Part shown: positions 26,258 through 34,279 of the stretch, piece by piece | Layout of the letters: every line of letters starts with the position of its first letter | How positions within the stretch are numbered: the stretch's first letter is position 1 | From: Lewinellaceae bacterium | Lineage (GTDB): Bacteria; Bacteroidota; Bacteroidia; Chitinophagales; Saprospiraceae | Direction of reading: 5' to 3' | NCBI GenBank assembly: GCA_020636045.1 | Contig: JACJYP010000002.1 | Coordinates: 62,001 to 126,000, forward strand | DNA length: 64,000 nucleotides | Notes under the pieces: generated by a model | Seen by the model: the letters and a program-made list of their open reading frames with translations, nothing else | Databases searched by the model: none | Told to the model about the DNA's origin: nothing | Translations under genes and position numbers: made by a program

Positions 26258-27061
26258 TTATTTTTTGGCGATTTTTATTTTCTCGTAAGCCTCGTTGATC
26301 TGCTGAAATTTTTCCTTGGCGTGCCGCAGCGACTCCTGCGATGCTCCGTTTGCCGCCAGTTTGTCCGGGTGCCATTTCATGGCCAGCGCGCGATACTTTT
26401 TTTTGATGGTTTCCATCGAATCGGTCGGCTTGGCGCCCAGGATCAGGTAATGCGGATCCAGCGGATTCCAGCGTTGCGGCTGCTGATCGTTCCGGGTGTG
26501 ATAGTAGCGGCTTTTGATGCGATCAAATTGTAGTCGCCCGATATGGAATATGCCTGCAGCGCGCAGCAGCAGCGTCTCTTCGTGGGGATGCAGGCCGCCG
26601 TCGGCAGCGGCCATGGCAAACAGGAGGTCCATCATGTTGACCACCTGATGGCGTTCACGGCCGAAATCGCGGTAAAAAGCCCTGGCATACTGATCGAATG
26701 ATTCGCTGGAATCCTTGGCCTGTTTCCATATCCGGATCGCCTGCGCGCGCGCGTGGTCGTTCATGCGAAACTGGTTGCGCATAAGAAACTCCATGTGCGA
26801 GATCTCCTGCCGGGTTACGGAGCCGTCGGCTTTTGCCATTTTGGCGCACAGGGCAAATACGTGGTACAAAAATGCTCCTTGTTTACGCTGATAGGCCTTG
26901 AACTCGCTTTCCGAAGCGGCCGTTTCGCGGGGCTTGTCGAAGACATAATGGCCGGCCAGCGAACCAAGTACAAAACCGATCAGTCCGCCGAACGGAATTC
27001 CCGTCAGGTCGAAGAGAAAAACGCCGGCGACGCCGCAGATCAGTTTGCCTCTGAGTTCCAA
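26258..27061 (-). CDS. DjlA-like membrane co-chaperone (TerB + DnaJ)
   Basis: 267 residues. One N-terminal membrane hairpin (CGVAGVFLFDLTGIPFGGLI) is followed by a TerB-like helical domain (about 60-170) with MAKADGSVTRQEISHMEF and then AMAAADGGLHPHEETLL, the two acidic TerB motifs. A C-terminal J domain (about 205-267) carries the HPD motif in ALAMKWHPDKLA. This is the DjlA architecture. It would stimulate DnaK at the inner membrane; clients are unknown. A minus-strand TAATTTTG box near 27165-27172, overlapping the ade stop, is its probable promoter. Confidence 0.88.
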   Translation of the reverse strand: MELRGKLICGVAGVFLFDLTGIPFGGLIGFVLGSLAGHYVFDKPRETAASESEFKAYQRKQGAFLYHVFALCAKMAKADGSVTRQEISHMEFLMRNQFRMNDHARAQAIRIWKQAKDSSESFDQYARAFYRDFGRERHQVVNMMDLLFAMAAADGGLHPHEETLLLRAAGIFHIGRLQFDRIKSRYYHTRNDQQPQRWNPLDPHYLILGAKPTDSMETIKKKYRALAMKWHPDKLAANGASQESLRHAKEKFQQINEAYEKIKIAKK

Positions 27062-27164
27062 ATTTGCAGTTTGTTGTTCCTGTTTCCGCCGGAGCAGCGT
27101 TCGTTGAAGTAATACCGGGTTCTTTAAAAAGCCCCAGCATAGTCGTAATTTTGAAAACCGGGGG

Positions 27165-27193
27165 CAAAATTAAGGCATTTCCACCGGGACAAA
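27165..27193 (-). promoter_or_regulatory. Candidate promoter of the djlA-like gene
   Basis: TAATTTTG reads on the minus strand across the stop codon of ade, with TTTG about 17 bases upstream. The -7 box is exact but the spacer is two bases short. Coordinates are good to one or two bases. Confidence 0.4.
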
Positions 27194-28822
27194 GCAGAAC
27201 TGATCGACGTCGAATAGTCCTAAATCTGTCATTTTCAATTTGGGAATGACAGGCAAGGCCAGGAAGGAAAGCACCATAAACGGCGCGCGCAGCGAGCAGC
27301 CCAGGGTATTCTTTACCCAGGCGTCCAGTTCGGCGTATTCCTGCGCCAGCGCATATCCGTCGGCCTGGCTCATCAGCCCGGCGATCGGCAGCGGCAGGAC
27401 GTGTGCGTTGCCCGACCGGTCAACCGCGCTGATGCCTCCTTTCGTTCCGATCACCGCATTCACTGCCGCGCACAAGGCGTCATCGTCGGTGCCCACGGCG
27501 ATGATATTATGTGAATCGTGCACAACGCTGGAAGCCAGGGCGCCGCCTTTTATACCGAATCCCTTTACAAATCCCGTAGCGGGCGCCGCCTGCAAAGCGT
27601 ATCTGTTGACCACGCTGATCTTGAGCATATCATTGGCGGGGTCCGCCAGGATCAGGCCATTCTCAACGGGCAAATGGCCCGTAAGCGACTCCGTGACAAT
27701 CTGCCCGTCGAGTGCGCCGATGACTTTTACATGGGCTTTTGCGGCGGAGCCGTTGCCTGTTGACGCAGATACCTGAAATGCCTCTGCAGACTTTGGTAAA
27801 GCGTTAAAATGGTTGGGCGCTTCCGATGCGATCCGGGGCAGCAGGCTCCGGCCGTTTTCGGCTACTTTTTCCCCGTTCAGCCAGGTTTCAAGCACTTTGA
27901 AGCGTTTCAAATCGGCAACCCTGACAAAATCGGCGGGGTCGCCTTCGCGGAGCAGACCTACCGGGAGCCGGTAGTGCAGGATCGGGTTCAGGCAGGCTGC
28001 CTGCAAAACGTCGAAAAGGTCGCAGCCTTTTTCCAGGGCCCTGACAACCAGTTCGTCGATGTGCCCCCGGACGAGGTCGTCGGGGTGTTTGTCGTCGCTG
28101 CAAAACATCACCTGCTCCGGAAATTCTCCGATAAGCGGCCACAAGGCCTCGAAATTGCGCGCCGCGCTGCCTTCCCGGATCAGAATTTTTACGCCAAGCC
28201 GCGCCTTGTCCAGCCCCTCCTCATATGTAAAACATTCGTGATCGGTTTCTATTCCGGCAGCGAAATACCGCTTTGCATCATCGCCCCGAAGTCCCGGCGC
28301 ATGCCCGTCGACCGGCTTGCCCAGGCGCCCGGCCGCAGCTATTTTGGCCATGACTTCCGCATCGCCATGTAAGACCCCGGGAAAATTCATCATTTCCGAC
28401 AGATAACCTATGTCGGGGCGCTTCAGCAGGGCCTCTACAGCATCTGCTTTTAGCGCTGCCCCTGCCGTTTCGAAGGCAGTAGCGGGCACGCAGGAGGGGG
28501 CGCCGAAACAAAATTTGAATGGCGTCCGGGCGGCATCTGCAAGCATATATTCCACTCCTTCAGTGCCCAGTACGTTGGCGATCTCGTGCGGGTCCGACAC
28601 GGTGGCCACCGTGCCGTGCACCACGGCCATTCTGGCAAATTCGGCCGGCGGCAGCATGCTGCTTTCCACATGCACATGCGCGTCCACAAAACCCGGAAGC
28701 AGGTACCCTGATCCTTCCGGGGCGCTGTCTACGGCCCTGATCTTTTGTATGCGGCCGTTCTCAATGGTGATCTCGGCCGGGTAAATGCGCCGTTCGTGCA
28801 GGTCGACAAGTTGTATGATCAT
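27170..28822 (-). CDS. ade: Adenine deaminase
   Basis: Amidohydrolase converting adenine to hypoxanthine in purine salvage. 550 residues, normal for bacterial Ade. Visible: metal motif LPGFVDAHVHVESSMLPP (about 42-59), VSDPHEIANVLG, MMNFPGVLHGD, VDGHAPGLRG with a metal His, ETDHECFTYEEG, and the metal Asp in MFCSDDKHPDDL. The second domain has VHDSHNIIAVGTDD, also typical of Ade. A minus-strand TAGGTTTG box (28865-28858) lies 36 bases before the ATG and is the likely -7 element. Confidence 0.96.
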   Translation of the reverse strand: MIIQLVDLHERRIYPAEITIENGRIQKIRAVDSAPEGSGYLLPGFVDAHVHVESSMLPPAEFARMAVVHGTVATVSDPHEIANVLGTEGVEYMLADAARTPFKFCFGAPSCVPATAFETAGAALKADAVEALLKRPDIGYLSEMMNFPGVLHGDAEVMAKIAAAGRLGKPVDGHAPGLRGDDAKRYFAAGIETDHECFTYEEGLDKARLGVKILIREGSAARNFEALWPLIGEFPEQVMFCSDDKHPDDLVRGHIDELVVRALEKGCDLFDVLQAACLNPILHYRLPVGLLREGDPADFVRVADLKRFKVLETWLNGEKVAENGRSLLPRIASEAPNHFNALPKSAEAFQVSASTGNGSAAKAHVKVIGALDGQIVTESLTGHLPVENGLILADPANDMLKISVVNRYALQAAPATGFVKGFGIKGGALASSVVHDSHNIIAVGTDDDALCAAVNAVIGTKGGISAVDRSGNAHVLPLPIAGLMSQADGYALAQEYAELDAWVKNTLGCSLRAPFMVLSFLALPVIPKLKMTDLGLFDVDQFCFVPVEMP

Positions 28823-28857
28823 GGTGCTTGGTCAGGTGCCTGGTGAAAACATCAGGA

Positions 28858-28865
28858 CAAACCTA
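28858..28865 (-). promoter_or_regulatory. Candidate -7 box of ade
   Basis: TAGGTTTG on the minus strand matches TAnnTTTG, 36 bases upstream of the start at 28822. No clear -33 TTG at 19-20 bases. Confidence 0.4.
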
Positions 28866-28975
28866 AATGATTTTCATGAAAGGGGTGTTGCCGTTGCTGG
28901 TTGCCGCAGCGCTGTCCGGCGGGACTTTCGAAGCGCTTTCCGAAAGTAAACACCCGTTCAAACAGGTAAATTTTG

Positions 28976-28983
28976 TACTTTTG
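28976..28983 (+). promoter_or_regulatory. Candidate -7 box of the sigma factor gene
   Basis: TACTTTTG, about 95 bases before the ATG at 29078. The -33 region is weak (GTTC). Confidence 0.4.
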
Positions 28984-29077
28984 GCAAGGCGTCCGGAAGC
29001 ATTTTTCCGGACGGTGTAACCCGATTTGCGAAAAACGTGTCCTAGTAACTGTAAACAACCGGGAGACCTTACCGCGA

Positions 29078-29653
29078 ATGTCAGCAACCTTAACAGACGA
29101 AACGCTTATCCAGCAGGCGCAGGCAGGCCGTCAGAGCGCATTCTCCATTCTGGTGAAGCGCTACGAGCAGTATGTCTACACCCTGGCCCTGCGTTTTGTG
29201 AAGAACAGGGAGGATGCCGACGAGGTGGCGCAGGACTGCTTTTTGCGCATGTTTCGCTACCTGCCCGATTTTCGGGGAGAGGCGAAATTCAGCACCTGGC
29301 TGTACAGGATCGTGTACTCCACGTCGATGAATTTTTTGCGCAAGCAACGCCCCGAAATACTGTCGCTCGACGATGACGAACGCCCGGTCAGACTGGGTGA
29401 TCACAGCGCGCCGGACGCTTCGGCGGGTTTGGAGCGGCAGGACCTGAACGCCTCGCTTCAGCGCGCGATCGACCAGTTGCTGCCCGATGATGCCGGTATC
29501 ATTACCCTGTTCTATATGTATGACCACAATTTGGAAGAAATATGCGAGATCATGGAAATCACCATGAGCAATGCCAAGACAAAACTTTGTCGCGCCCGGC
29601 AGCGTTTAAAATTGATCGTTGAACATAAATTTGCCGACCAGATCGGGATTTGA
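29078..29653 (+). CDS. ECF RNA polymerase sigma factor
   Basis: 191 residues from the ATG at 29078 (35 upstream in-frame codons are leader). Region 2 is clear: FSILVKRYEQYVYTLALRFV, EDADEVAQDCFLRMFRYLPD, then FRGEAKFSTWLYRIVYSTSM. Region 4 ends the protein: LLPDDAGIITLFYMYDHNLE, EICEIMEITMSNAKTKLCRA and then RQRLK. A variable acidic linker joins them. The next gene starts 2 bases after the stop and looks like its anti-sigma factor, so the two are translationally coupled. The signal is unknown. Confidence 0.93.
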   Translation: MSATLTDETLIQQAQAGRQSAFSILVKRYEQYVYTLALRFVKNREDADEVAQDCFLRMFRYLPDFRGEAKFSTWLYRIVYSTSMNFLRKQRPEILSLDDDERPVRLGDHSAPDASAGLERQDLNASLQRAIDQLLPDDAGIITLFYMYDHNLEEICEIMEITMSNAKTKLCRARQRLKLIVEHKFADQIGI

Positions 29654-29655
29654 AT

Positions 29656-30174
29656 ATGGAAAAGCAATTCTTAATGAACGATGACGTCCTGTGGGACTAC
29701 GCCGACCAGTTGCTGCCGGAAACGGAGCGCCTGCGCGTGGAAGCCTATCTGGAACAACATCCCGAATGGAAAGAACGCCTGGCTGCGATCGAATCGGAAA
29801 AGCGCATGCTTTCCTCCATGCCGCTCGAAAAACCGCGCGCCGGATTCGCCGACCGCGTGATGGCGGCCTGGGCAGCCGAGCAATCGCACGGCAGGGCCAT
29901 TTCCACCGACCGGGGCAAGGATTGGATCGTTTGGGCCGTGTCCGGAATCTTCGGCCTTTTTGTCTGCGCAGCTGTGCTTATGATCATCGTGCAGGGCGTT
30001 CCCCAGGATGCTGTGAATCTGCCGGAAATGCCGGTAGTGGACTGGGGAGGGATGCTCAGGCAACCCGCGATGCGCATTGGCCTGTATCTTGTGCTCACCC
30101 TGCTGGTACTCAAACTGGTTGAAAAATACCTGCAGCAGCGGCGCATGCTGGATCGTCTGAATATGCATCACTGA
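29656..30174 (+). CDS. Probable anti-sigma factor, membrane anchored
   Basis: About 172 residues. The N-terminus has the layout of a zinc-less anti-sigma domain: LWDYADQLLPETERLRVEAY and LEQHPEWKERLAAIESEKRM, like the LxxYxDGxLsxxExxxxExHLxxC theme but without Cys. Two membrane helices follow (about 92-115 and 139-160), with a short extracytoplasmic loop. The first in-frame codon overlapping the sigma gene is a TTG; the ATG at 29656 is preferred. A role holding the sigma factor is inferred from gene order. Confidence 0.75.
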   Translation: MEKQFLMNDDVLWDYADQLLPETERLRVEAYLEQHPEWKERLAAIESEKRMLSSMPLEKPRAGFADRVMAAWAAEQSHGRAISTDRGKDWIVWAVSGIFGLFVCAAVLMIIVQGVPQDAVNLPEMPVVDWGGMLRQPAMRIGLYLVLTLLVLKLVEKYLQQRRMLDRLNMHH

Positions 30175-30229
30175 TCCTGCATCATTATAGTACTAAAAAA
30201 TCCTGCCTGACCATCCAGCCTTCCTGTTC

Positions 30230-30682
30230 GTGGAAAAAGACAAAAAAAAGCCGCTTTTCATTCATCAACCGGAATACCCCGGAGGGCCCAAAGCTCTTTC
30301 TGCGTTTATTCAGGAACACCTGCGCTACCCGGCCGCCGCATTGGAAGCCGGCGCCGAGGGTACGGTGATCGTCGAATACGATATTGACTATCAGGGAAAA
30401 GTGGTTGCAACGCGCGTATTGCAGGGAGTGGGCAGCGGCTGCGACGAAGAAGCCTGCCGCGTAGTGCGCCTGTTAAAGTTTGACGTACCCAAAAACCGCG
30501 GTGTCCGCGTGTTGTTCCACAAAAAAGCGCACATAAAATTCAAAAAGCCGGCGCCGCTCAAAACGCAACCCACACCTTCGACTTCCTTCCAGGTAAATTA
30601 TACCGTTTCGCCGGCGAAAGATGAAACGCCGGCCGAAGCAGCACAGCAAAAGCCGGTATACACCTATACCATTCAGCTGTAG
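30230..30682 (+). CDS. Solo TonB C-terminal domain protein without membrane anchor
   Basis: 150 residues, GTG start. The front two-thirds is a TonB C-terminal domain: QPEYPGGPKALSAFIQEHLR, YPAAALEAGAEGTVIVEYDI, then GKVVATRVLQGVGSGCDEEA and CRVVRLLKF. No signal peptide or membrane helix is visible before it, which is odd for an energy transducer. The tail is Pro/Lys/Thr-rich. It may be a peptidoglycan-independent scaffold or the true start may be missed. It is 55 bases after the anti-sigma gene and ends one base from the convergent beta-helix gene. Confidence 0.8.
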   Translation: MEKDKKKPLFIHQPEYPGGPKALSAFIQEHLRYPAAALEAGAEGTVIVEYDIDYQGKVVATRVLQGVGSGCDEEACRVVRLLKFDVPKNRGVRVLFHKKAHIKFKKPAPLKTQPTPSTSFQVNYTVSPAKDETPAEAAQQKPVYTYTIQL

Positions 30683-30683
30683 A

Positions 30684-32159
30684 TCAGAACTCTATTTCAA
30701 AACATCCCGCATCGGGTGTGGCGGCATCGCGCATTTTGCCGTCCAGGTCTTTGTCGATGCCGGGTATCGGCGCGGCATAGCGGTTGGCGATCGAGTGCAT
30801 CGTATCGAGCCGGTATTTGTTTTTGTTCGGGTCGATAAAGATCGTATCCTGGTTGTCGGTATTGATGCATGGCTGGCAGTGGTCGGGAAAATCGGGATAT
30901 GCATCGTCCCGGAGCAGGTCGCGTACCCGCACGATACAGTTTTTGAGCTGGTAATCGAAAAATGCGGGGTCGTCCACGCGATCAAACAGGGTGATCTGAT
31001 CGGCGCGGCTGCCGAAGAGGATACAATTGCGGAACTGCGCCTTCAGCGGATACGCCGCATATTCAGAGCAAAATTCATCGAAACACAGCGCATTGCCCAT
31101 GCGCAGGGCCTCGCCGTCCACGCCATAACTGGCTGCCGTGCAGTACGTAAAATTGTATTCTCCGCCGTACTCGATCTGGATGGAATACCCCGTGTTGCCG
31201 TAAAACAGGCAATTCTCCGCGTCGATTTTCGCGTGTATGCCGATGAGTCCACTGCTGGAGGTGTTGTATATCTGTGAATTAAGCAACGTGAGGTCGGCGG
31301 CCGAGTCGACGCGTATGCCGATGATGGAATTGCGCACGATACAATGCTCGATTCGGTGGCCAGAAGTACCCGATTGCAGCCAGATGCCCGTCCATTGGCC
31401 CGGTTCTTCGTCGAATTCAGGCTCAAGCCGGTCGCTTTCAAAGACCACAGGCTGGTCGAGCGTGCCCTCCACGATCAGGCGCCCCGTTCCGGCAAATGCC
31501 AGGAATCCGTCGTTGTAGCGGTAAATGGCTGTGTCGGTCACCTGTTTTGCCAGCCCTCCGTGCACGTGTATGCGGGCACCCGCAGGAATGCGCACCGTGC
31601 ATTCATCGATCACCAGCACACCGTAAATGACATAGGGCCGCGGATCATCCCACACCCATTCGCCGCCATCGCAACCGTAGCCGACCACTCCGCCCGCTCC
31701 GTAGCGGGAAGGCAGGTACACGGCATTTTGTCCCCAGGCTTCCAGCACAACGGTCTGCACGTTTCCGTTGGTTTCGAAAACGAGATTTTCATCGAGCACG
31801 AAGGGGCTCGACCCGGGCGGCTCGTCGGGGTTGATGGTGACTTCTGCAAAAACGTAAAGACTGTCGTTCGGTGCGATCTCGATGTTCTCGTGGGAGTCGC
31901 CCGGCAGTCCGTCGACATTCAGGTTGAAGCGCGAGGCCGCTCCGGCTGCCAGGTAAATCTTCGAAATGCGGATGCTTTCGGAATGCCTGTTGTACACTTT
32001 CAGGATGCGGGTGGCAGAGCCCAGTTCGGTAAATACCGTGTCGAACCGCAGCGTGTCGGTGCTGAATTCGAGTTTATCTTCCGGCGCTGTGGTAAATTTT
32101 TCCTTCTGACAAAAGGCAAGGGTAAGCGAGCACACAAGCAGGCAATAAAAAAGGCGCAT
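30684..32159 (-). CDS. Right-handed beta-helix repeat lipoprotein
   Basis: 491 residues. Lipobox at Cys17 (SLTLAFC). Residues 30-140 look like a beta-sandwich of the DUF1573/ASH type (FDTVFTELGSATRILKVYNR). From about 190 a parallel beta-helix begins: GVLVIDECTVRIPAGARIHV, LIVEGTLDQPVVFESDRLEP, GHRIEHCIVRNSIIGIRVDS and LLNSQIYNTSSSGL, and so on. It ends with AATPDAGCFEIEF, the typical DAGAxE terminus of choice-of-anchor Q/parallel beta-helix proteins. Likely surface or periplasmic; ligand unknown. A minus-strand TACTTTTG (32200-32193) lies 34 bases upstream. Confidence 0.85.
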   Translation of the reverse strand: MRLFYCLLVCSLTLAFCQKEKFTTAPEDKLEFSTDTLRFDTVFTELGSATRILKVYNRHSESIRISKIYLAAGAASRFNLNVDGLPGDSHENIEIAPNDSLYVFAEVTINPDEPPGSSPFVLDENLVFETNGNVQTVVLEAWGQNAVYLPSRYGAGGVVGYGCDGGEWVWDDPRPYVIYGVLVIDECTVRIPAGARIHVHGGLAKQVTDTAIYRYNDGFLAFAGTGRLIVEGTLDQPVVFESDRLEPEFDEEPGQWTGIWLQSGTSGHRIEHCIVRNSIIGIRVDSAADLTLLNSQIYNTSSSGLIGIHAKIDAENCLFYGNTGYSIQIEYGGEYNFTYCTAASYGVDGEALRMGNALCFDEFCSEYAAYPLKAQFRNCILFGSRADQITLFDRVDDPAFFDYQLKNCIVRVRDLLRDDAYPDFPDHCQPCINTDNQDTIFIDPNKNKYRLDTMHSIANRYAAPIPGIDKDLDGKMRDAATPDAGCFEIEF

Positions 32160-32192
32160 AATTTCTTCTTGACAGACTTTTTAACAGGGCGA

Positions 32193-32200
32193 CAAAAGTA
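32193..32200 (-). promoter_or_regulatory. Candidate -7 box of the beta-helix lipoprotein
   Basis: TACTTTTG on the minus strand, 34 bases before the start at 32159. No good -33 element. Confidence 0.45.
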
Positions 32201-32237
32201 GGGCTTTGGTTGCTTGTGCAGCACAGCGCCGGTCCGT

Positions 32238-32273
32238 AAAAAAGAAAGGGCGACCAAAACGCTTCGGCCGCCC
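32238..32273 (-). terminator. Terminator of a minus-strand transcript
   Basis: On the minus strand GGGCGGCCGAA (32273-32263) pairs with TTGGTCGCCC (32257-32248, one wobble and one bulge), followed by TTTCTTTTTT (32247-32238). It lies 20 bases past the stop of the small open frame at 32293-32496 and before the beta-helix promoter. Confidence 0.75.
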
Positions 32274-32292
32274 GTCACATTCATCGTCTCAT

Positions 32293-32496
32293 TTAGAAAA
32301 AACTACTTGTGAACACGCCCTGCGAATATAGCGCCGCCCGTGCTGCCCGAACCGGGTGAATGCCTTCAAACGGGCAAATCGGTTCGGCAAGCGGGCACGG
32401 GACTTGGGCGTGTTCGCCTTTTTCACCATTGGAAACGCCGTTTTTGCCTTCTCTTTTGGCCGTTTCGGCAAGTGTTCCCTTGTTATGGTCTGCCAT
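32293..32496 (-). CDS. Small conserved-looking protein of unknown function
   Basis: 67 residues beginning MADHNKGTLAETAKREGKNG, then a GEKGEHAQVPC stretch, a short CPLAEPICPFEGIHP motif with three cysteines in all, and a more hydrophobic end. I do not recognise a family. Support comes from the codon pattern, which matches the GC-rich neighbours, and from the strong terminator just downstream in the same direction. A competing frame (32289-32552) overlaps it and looks like a shadow. No signal peptide. The Cys-Pro pattern might bind metal; that is a guess. Confidence 0.45.
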   Translation of the reverse strand: MADHNKGTLAETAKREGKNGVSNGEKGEHAQVPCPLAEPICPFEGIHPVRAARAALYSQGVFTSSFF

Positions 32497-32574
32497 CGTC
32501 GCTCATTTTTACGACAAAGACGGATCGATATTCTTCGCATCCCATTATCCATTCACCATTCAACTGAACATGCC

Positions 32575-34059
32575 ATGAAAAAGTATCTCTTGTTAGCAGT
32601 CGTTGCCATGTGCGGTGGCCTTGTAGCACTGACCGGCGCGCACATGCTGGGCTGGGATCGCCCGACGGCCGGCTGGGTATATGAAAAATCGCCGCAAGTA
32701 CATTTTGCCAATTACAAACCCGGTTCGGGCCCCGCAGTTGCCGATTTTACCTACGCCGCTGAAAAATCCCTGCCCGTGGTGGTGCACATCGCTGCTACCG
32801 TTCGTGTAAAGCGCGGCAATGCACGCGGCTTCGAGTTTCAGGACCTTCCCGAACCTTTCCGTGATTTTTTCGGCCCCGGCAACGCGCCTTTTAACGGGCA
32901 CGGAGACTCATCCCCCGAGGTCGAGCAGGGTTCCGGCTCGGGCGTGATCCTCAGCAGCGACGGCTATATCGTTACGAACAACCACGTGGTGCGCGAAGCC
33001 GAAGACCTCACCGTGACCCTGAATGACCAGCGCACGTTCAAGGCGCGTGTGATCGGTACGGACCCTTCCACCGACCTCGCGCTGATCAAGATCGATGCCT
33101 CGGAACTGCCGTTCGCCCACCTGGCCGACTCCGACCATCTGAAAGTAGGCGAGTGGGTCGTCGCCGTCGGAAATCCCTTCAACCTGTCAGGCACAGTCAC
33201 CGCAGGCATCGTCAGTGCCAAGGGCCGGGATATCCATATTGTACAGGACAAGGCGCCGATCGAAAGTTTTATTCAGACCGATGCGGTGGTCAACCCCGGT
33301 AATTCCGGCGGCGCGCTGGTCAACCTCGACGGCGACCTGATCGGCATTAACACGGCCATCGCTTCGCCGACCGGCGTATATGCCGGCTACGCCTTCGCCA
33401 TCCCGTCCAATCTTGCTGCCAAAGTGGTCGACGACCTTCGCCAATACGGCGTCGTGCAGCGCGGCTACCTGGGGATCATCATCCGGGATCAGCCGAAATC
33501 ACAGTCAGATAACTGGAAGCCGGGCGTATACGTCGACAGTCTGGCAGAAAACAGCGCCGCCGCCGCCGCCGGGGTAAAAACGGGCGACCAGATCACCAAA
33601 GTGGATGGCATGGCGGTCACGACCTCTCCCGAATTGCTGGAGATCGTCGGTAAACACCGACCCGGCGATCAGCTGACGCTGACCGTGATGCGCGGACAAG
33701 CGGAAAAGACGATCAGGGTGACGCTTAAAAACCGCGAAGGCAATACCGATGTCGTAAAGAAACCGGCCGAAAGTGCAGGGCTTGCTTCGCTGGGCGCGGA
33801 ATTCAGAACCCTCGACGCGCAGGAAGCGCGCCGGCTCGGCATCCGGGGCGGTGTAAAGATCACCGGACTGACGGCGGGAAAACTGGCCAGTCAGACGGGC
33901 GTGCGCACCGGGTTTATCATCACAAAAGTCAACAAGCAGCCGGTCGACAATGTAGATGCACTGTCAGAGATACTCGGCAAGGCAACAGGCGGCGTGATGC
34001 TGGAAGGCATCTACCCGGACAATGCGGGAGAGGTGTACTACTATGCTTTCGGCTTGTAA
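32575..34059 (+). CDS. DegP/HtrA-type periplasmic serine protease (Do family)
   Basis: Envelope protease/chaperone for misfolded exported proteins. 494 residues from the ATG at 32575, which starts a signal/anchor (LLLAVVAMCGGLVALTGAHM). The catalytic triad has normal spacing: His137 (TNNHVVREA), Asp167 (STDLALIKID) and Ser244 (NPGNSGGALV). Two PDZ domains follow (about 320-400 and 410-494), the first with GYLGIIIRDQP and GVKTGDQITKVDG. The upstream 73 in-frame codons are intergenic DNA. CCATTCA-like repeats lie just before the start. Confidence 0.95.
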   Translation: MKKYLLLAVVAMCGGLVALTGAHMLGWDRPTAGWVYEKSPQVHFANYKPGSGPAVADFTYAAEKSLPVVVHIAATVRVKRGNARGFEFQDLPEPFRDFFGPGNAPFNGHGDSSPEVEQGSGSGVILSSDGYIVTNNHVVREAEDLTVTLNDQRTFKARVIGTDPSTDLALIKIDASELPFAHLADSDHLKVGEWVVAVGNPFNLSGTVTAGIVSAKGRDIHIVQDKAPIESFIQTDAVVNPGNSGGALVNLDGDLIGINTAIASPTGVYAGYAFAIPSNLAAKVVDDLRQYGVVQRGYLGIIIRDQPKSQSDNWKPGVYVDSLAENSAAAAAGVKTGDQITKVDGMAVTTSPELLEIVGKHRPGDQLTLTVMRGQAEKTIRVTLKNREGNTDVVKKPAESAGLASLGAEFRTLDAQEARRLGIRGGVKITGLTAGKLASQTGVRTGFIITKVNKQPVDNVDALSEILGKATGGVMLEGIYPDNAGEVYYYAFGL

Positions 34060-34081
34060 TACTGCTCCTGCCCGTAAAGAA

Positions 34082-34110
34082 TTAGAGCGCGTTTTAAATG
34101 CGCTCTTAGG
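34082..34110. repeat. Short palindrome TTAGAGCGC...GCGCTCTTAG
   Basis: Just past the DegP stop, TAGAGCGC and GCGCTCTTA form a hairpin with a roughly 9-base AT loop. No T run follows, so it is not a typical terminator. Its ends resemble the inverted repeats of the element at 59576-59744. Confidence 0.55.
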
Positions 34111-34279
34111 CATCAGATCCTGAAGCGGCCGGCAGAACCGTCTTCCTGCCCCGGCGGGCGCAAGGTGCAAGGCGATCGAATGATTTCGCTGCGGACCGAT
34201 TTGCGCCCGCCTGGCCGCTCTTTTTGCCCGTTTGAGGGGAAAAATCGTAGCTTCGCATGCTGCTAAAGGACAGTTTTAC

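Noticed and set aside
32289..32552. 87-codon frame overlapping the small Cys-Pro gene
   Set aside because: Less consistent codon use, basic low-complexity sequence and no separate signal; the 32293-32496 frame is better supported.
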